The position numbers and the translations under genes are program-made. Source: Actinomycetota bacterium (GTDB lineage Bacteria; Actinomycetota; Thermoleophilia; Solirubrobacterales; 70-9). From it: DNA of 64,000 nucleotides. The stretch spans positions 26,198-90,197 of the forward strand of contig JAFDWO010000037.1 in assembly GCA_018268415.1 (NCBI GenBank), in the 5' to 3' direction. Shown in pieces: positions 61,848 to 64,000 of the stretch. A model generated the notes under the pieces. It was not told where the DNA came from. It saw only the letters and a list, made by a program, of their open reading frames with translations, and made no database searches. How positions within the stretch are numbered: position 1 is the first letter of the stretch; each line of letters opens with the position of its first letter.

Positions 61848-62882
61848 ATGAGGTGGGACGAGCAGCGAGTCGAGAACGACATGAGGCTCCCCGGTGTCGG
61901 CGACGGCACCGTTGTCCGCACCTTCGACGCCCCCGAGGCGATGGGCATCAACTTCCATGAGGTCCGCGCCCGCTCCGCCCTCAACCACGTGCCCGGCGAA
62001 AGCTTCGGCTTTTCGTGGACGATCAATCCCTACAGAGGTTGCACGCACGCGTGTGTCTTCTGTTTCGCCCGAAAGACGCATGCCTTTCTTGACTTTGACG
62101 CCGGGCGGGACTTCGAGCGGGAGATCGTCGTCAAGGTCAACGTGCCGGAGTTGGTGCGGGCGGAGGTGGCGCGGCCGAGCTGGCGGCGGGAGCTCGTGGC
62201 GCTGGGGACCAACACGGATCCGTATCAGTGGTGTGAGAGCAAGTACCAGATGCTGCCGGAGATACTCGAGGCGCTACTGGCCGCGGGGACGCCGGTTTCG
62301 GTGCTGACCAAGTCGCCTTTGGTGATGCGGGACGTCGAGATCTTCGAACGGTTCAGGCAGGCGGGGCTGCGGGTGTCCGTGAACCTCTCGGTGCCGACGC
62401 TCGACGAGAAGGCCTGGCGCCTCACCGAGCCGCACACGCCGAGTCCGAGCGCGCGGCTCGATGCGGTCGCCGAGTTGCGCCGTCGGGGAATCGACTCGGG
62501 GGTCCTGATCGCGCCGCTGATGCCGGGGATCAACGACAGCCCCGAGCAGGTCGAGCCGATCGTCTCCCGGGCGAAGGAGGCCGGAGCGACCTTCCTCGGC
62601 GGCGTGGCGCTCCACCTGCGCGGTGAGGTGAAGGACGTCTTCTTCGGCTGGCTGCGCGCAAAACGTCCCGACCTCGTCCCCGAATACGAACGCCTTTACG
62701 GCAGACGTTCCTACATGCGCCCAGAAGATCGACGAAACACGACCCGCGCACTACGAGGCTGGGGCCGGCAACGAATGCGCAGCAACTACATCGAGGGCGC
62801 GCAGAAGACGAGCCGGGAAGGGACGAGGTCACAAACGTTCGCGACACCGCCCGCCGAGCCGAAGCAGAGCACGCTGTTCTAG
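61848..62882 (+). CDS. Rv2578c-like radical SAM protein
   Basis: 344 residues from ATG 61848, chosen because the product then begins MRWDEQ, like Rv2578c-family proteins (MRWxxQ). Radical SAM cluster motif CTHACVFCFAR (CX3CX2C), then FERDREIV-like beta strand, VALGTNTDPYQWCESKYQML, VSVLTKSPLVMRD and GVLIAPLMPGINDS, as in spore-photoproduct-lyase-like proteins. The start lies one base after the LexA box, so the mRNA is probably leaderless and DNA-damage induced. Confidence 0.9.
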   Translation: MRWDEQRVENDMRLPGVGDGTVVRTFDAPEAMGINFHEVRARSALNHVPGESFGFSWTINPYRGCTHACVFCFARKTHAFLDFDAGRDFEREIVVKVNVPELVRAEVARPSWRRELVALGTNTDPYQWCESKYQMLPEILEALLAAGTPVSVLTKSPLVMRDVEIFERFRQAGLRVSVNLSVPTLDEKAWRLTEPHTPSPSARLDAVAELRRRGIDSGVLIAPLMPGINDSPEQVEPIVSRAKEAGATFLGGVALHLRGEVKDVFFGWLRAKRPDLVPEYERLYGRRSYMRPEDRRNTTRALRGWGRQRMRSNYIEGAQKTSREGTRSQTFATPPAEPKQSTLF

Positions 62883-63245
62883 GGCGCGCGCGGGGACGCC
62901 TCTGGAGGGATGGGCCCGAGGAAGCTGTCGCCCGGGGGATGGGGCCCTGGGGCTGGCGCCCGGGACACGATGTGCCGCCCGAGACCGGCGCCCCGGGAAG
63001 AGATGGGGCCCTGGGAAACCTGTCGCCCCCGGACGGCCGGGCCCTGGGAGGCTGGTGCCTGCGAGAGGGGATGGGGCCCTGGGAGGCTGGTGCCGGAAGG
63101 GGATGGGACCCCTTGAAGCTGTCGCCCGGAAAGCCCCGGCCCCTGAAGCCGGCGCCCGGGAAGGGCCCCGGCGACCTGAAGCTGTCGCCCGCGGGGCGAA
63201 GGGATGCGGCCCCCTCGAGCTGTCGCCCATGAGGCGAAAGGGATG

Positions 63246-63297
63246 CGGCCGTCTCGTCCACGGCCCTGGAAGGCTGTGGCCGTGGCCGAGACGGCCG
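63246..63297 (+). repeat. 52-nt hairpin (B module)
   Basis: As at 21349; loop CTGGAAGGCTGT, one base changed. Confidence 0.88.
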
Positions 63298-63448
63298 GGT
63301 ATGAAGGCGGTGGAGGAAGGCCCGCGTGAGATCCACGGGGGTGCCACGGATCCGTGACGGGACCGTCACGGAGGAGGGACCTGGTCACGGAGACGTCAGG
63401 AACCCCAGCCTTCCTCTCGACCCTACCATCGGTCAAGGATCTCCGTGT

Positions 63449-63477
63449 GAACTTATCGGTGCTCGGCACCCATAAGT
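63449..63477 (+). repeat. 29-nt palindrome (J module)
   Basis: Arms ACTTATCGGTGC and GCACCCATAAGT (one mismatch) between the same flanks CTCCGTGT and CGACGCGCG as the copy at 53622, but with unrelated arms and the same length. Confidence 0.8.
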
Positions 63478-63634
63478 CGACGCGCGTCCCATGGGGCCCG
63501 GTCCCGGCGTCTCGGGGCCCGGAGCCCGGGGCCCAGGGCCCGAGGTGTGACGGGAGGGTCACCGATCCGGGCCCACGTGACGGAGACCGTGGGAACTCCA
63601 CGCCTCCTCCCGTGTTGTCCAACGGTCACGGACG

Positions 63635-63680
63635 CGCTGCGTGGGTTTTCCACCGTATAGGGGGGTCGATACACGCAGCG
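63635..63680 (+). repeat. 46-nt palindrome (C module, copy 7)
   Basis: CGCTGCGTG...CACGCAGCG outer arms; interior GGTTTTCCACCGTATAGG. Reverse-complement twin of the copy at 6859. Confidence 0.85.
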
Positions 63681-63936
63681 TGTTCCCGGGCCCTCCTTCC
63701 AGGCCTGGGAACGGACCGAAGGTTGCGGAAAGGGTGACCTTCCCGGCACCTTCGTGACCGATCGGGGCCAGGTGTGGCCTCTCCCGCACGGACCCGTCAC
63801 GGAAGTCCTACCTCGTGCCATCCCTGTCCCGCCTTTTTCACGACCCCTCCAGTCCCTGTGTCTCCCCCCATCCCTGTGTCGTCTTTTTCACGACCCCCTC
63901 ACGTCCCTGTGCCCGCCTTCCCCACGACCCCCTCCC

Positions 63937-63994
63937 GTCCCGGGCGCCTCATGGCGCTCACAGCCTGCCAGGAGCGCCATGAGGCGCCCGGGAC
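63937..63994 (+). repeat. 58-nt hairpin (F module)
   Basis: Identical in stem and loop to the copies at 21827 and 54117. Confidence 0.9.
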
Positions 63995-64000
63995 CATCTC

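Larger units (their letters stand above)
62890..64000 (+). repeat. Composite hairpin element, copy 7 (cut by the window end)
   Basis: Noncoding from the radical SAM stop to the end. Order: about ten A units of 30-38 nt with core GCTGTCGCCCG or GCTGGTGCC (62915-63240), B hairpin, GTCACGG spacer, J palindrome, CCCGGGGCCCAG run, TCCCGTGTTGTCCAACGGTC, C palindrome, D-like hairpin, CTTCCCGGCACCTTCGTGAC, E repeats and F hairpin; module G begins at the last bases (ATCTC). Confidence 0.87.

Noticed and set aside
62915..63240. CRISPR array
   Set aside because: Units are degenerate, of variable length (30-38 nt), lack unique spacers between identical repeats, and no cas gene is present.

Overview
The window is high-GC actinobacterial DNA. 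The mix of genes suggests the class Thermoleophilia (a Solirubrobacterales-like organism): many GTG and TTG starts, a membrane-anchorless (E-type) succinate dehydrogenase/fumarate reductase, an Rv2578c-like radical SAM gene with a Gram-positive-type LexA box, a ydaO c-di-AMP riboswitch and tightly overlapping operons. The genus assignment is inference. About 59 protein genes, one tRNA-Val(CAC), one small SRP RNA and one riboswitch can be supported.

Layout. 1-5220: site-2 protease N-terminus, M28 peptidase and the E-type sdhABE operon. 5879-6346: winged-helix regulator. 7584-10549: lysine/threonine pathway entry (aspartokinase and aspartate-semialdehyde dehydrogenase) and two small proteins. 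10670-14846: TauE/SafE permease and a divergent family of membrane-anchored zinc-ribbon proteins, one carrying a phosphoesterase domain. 14907-19021: pstBAC divergent from pstS, with a run of Pho-box-like repeats between them. 19165-25141: MerR and degenerate GGDEF regulators, then dnaX-ybaB-recR. 25212-31216: polytopic membrane protein, acetolactate decarboxylase, SRP RNA, a secreted Gly-rich protein, tRNA-Val, a c-di-AMP riboswitch with its M23 peptidase, and a DUF4190 protein. 31236-36654: three metal-resistance modules, each pairing a CDF transporter with an ArsR-family repressor, interrupted by ctaG and a methyltransferase-like gene. 36734-39924: two GH26-like glycosidases. 40677-50911: a polysaccharide export and glycosyltransferase operon with a divergent epimerase. 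51021-53166: a MauE-thioredoxin fusion, a helical protein and a Tat-type Cys-rich protein. 54342-62882: galactose mutarotase, LLM oxidoreductase, three TetR regulators, a dCTP deaminase, and a MerR/MFS pair divergent from a LexA-boxed radical SAM gene.

The most unusual content lies between genes. Seven noncoding blocks (about 0.25-1.1 kb) are copies of one composite element built from the same modules in the same order, in either orientation. The modules are a tandem array with the core GCTGTCGCCCG, a 52-nt hairpin (B), an optional 29-nt palindrome (J), a 46-nt palindrome (C), a 33-nt hairpin (D), pyrimidine-rich repeats, a 58-nt hairpin (F), CTCGGACGG repeats and a 43-nt hairpin (H). B and F carry the same 13-nt loop in opposite orientation. 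The palindromes at C, J and H keep an exact length, but their arm sequences differ from copy to copy while staying self-complementary. A separate 47-nt palindrome (P) occurs four times, once in frame inside a membrane-protein gene. Nearly all of these sit at 3' ends or between convergent genes, and no transposase is visible in the window. This is the best candidate for an undescribed system here.
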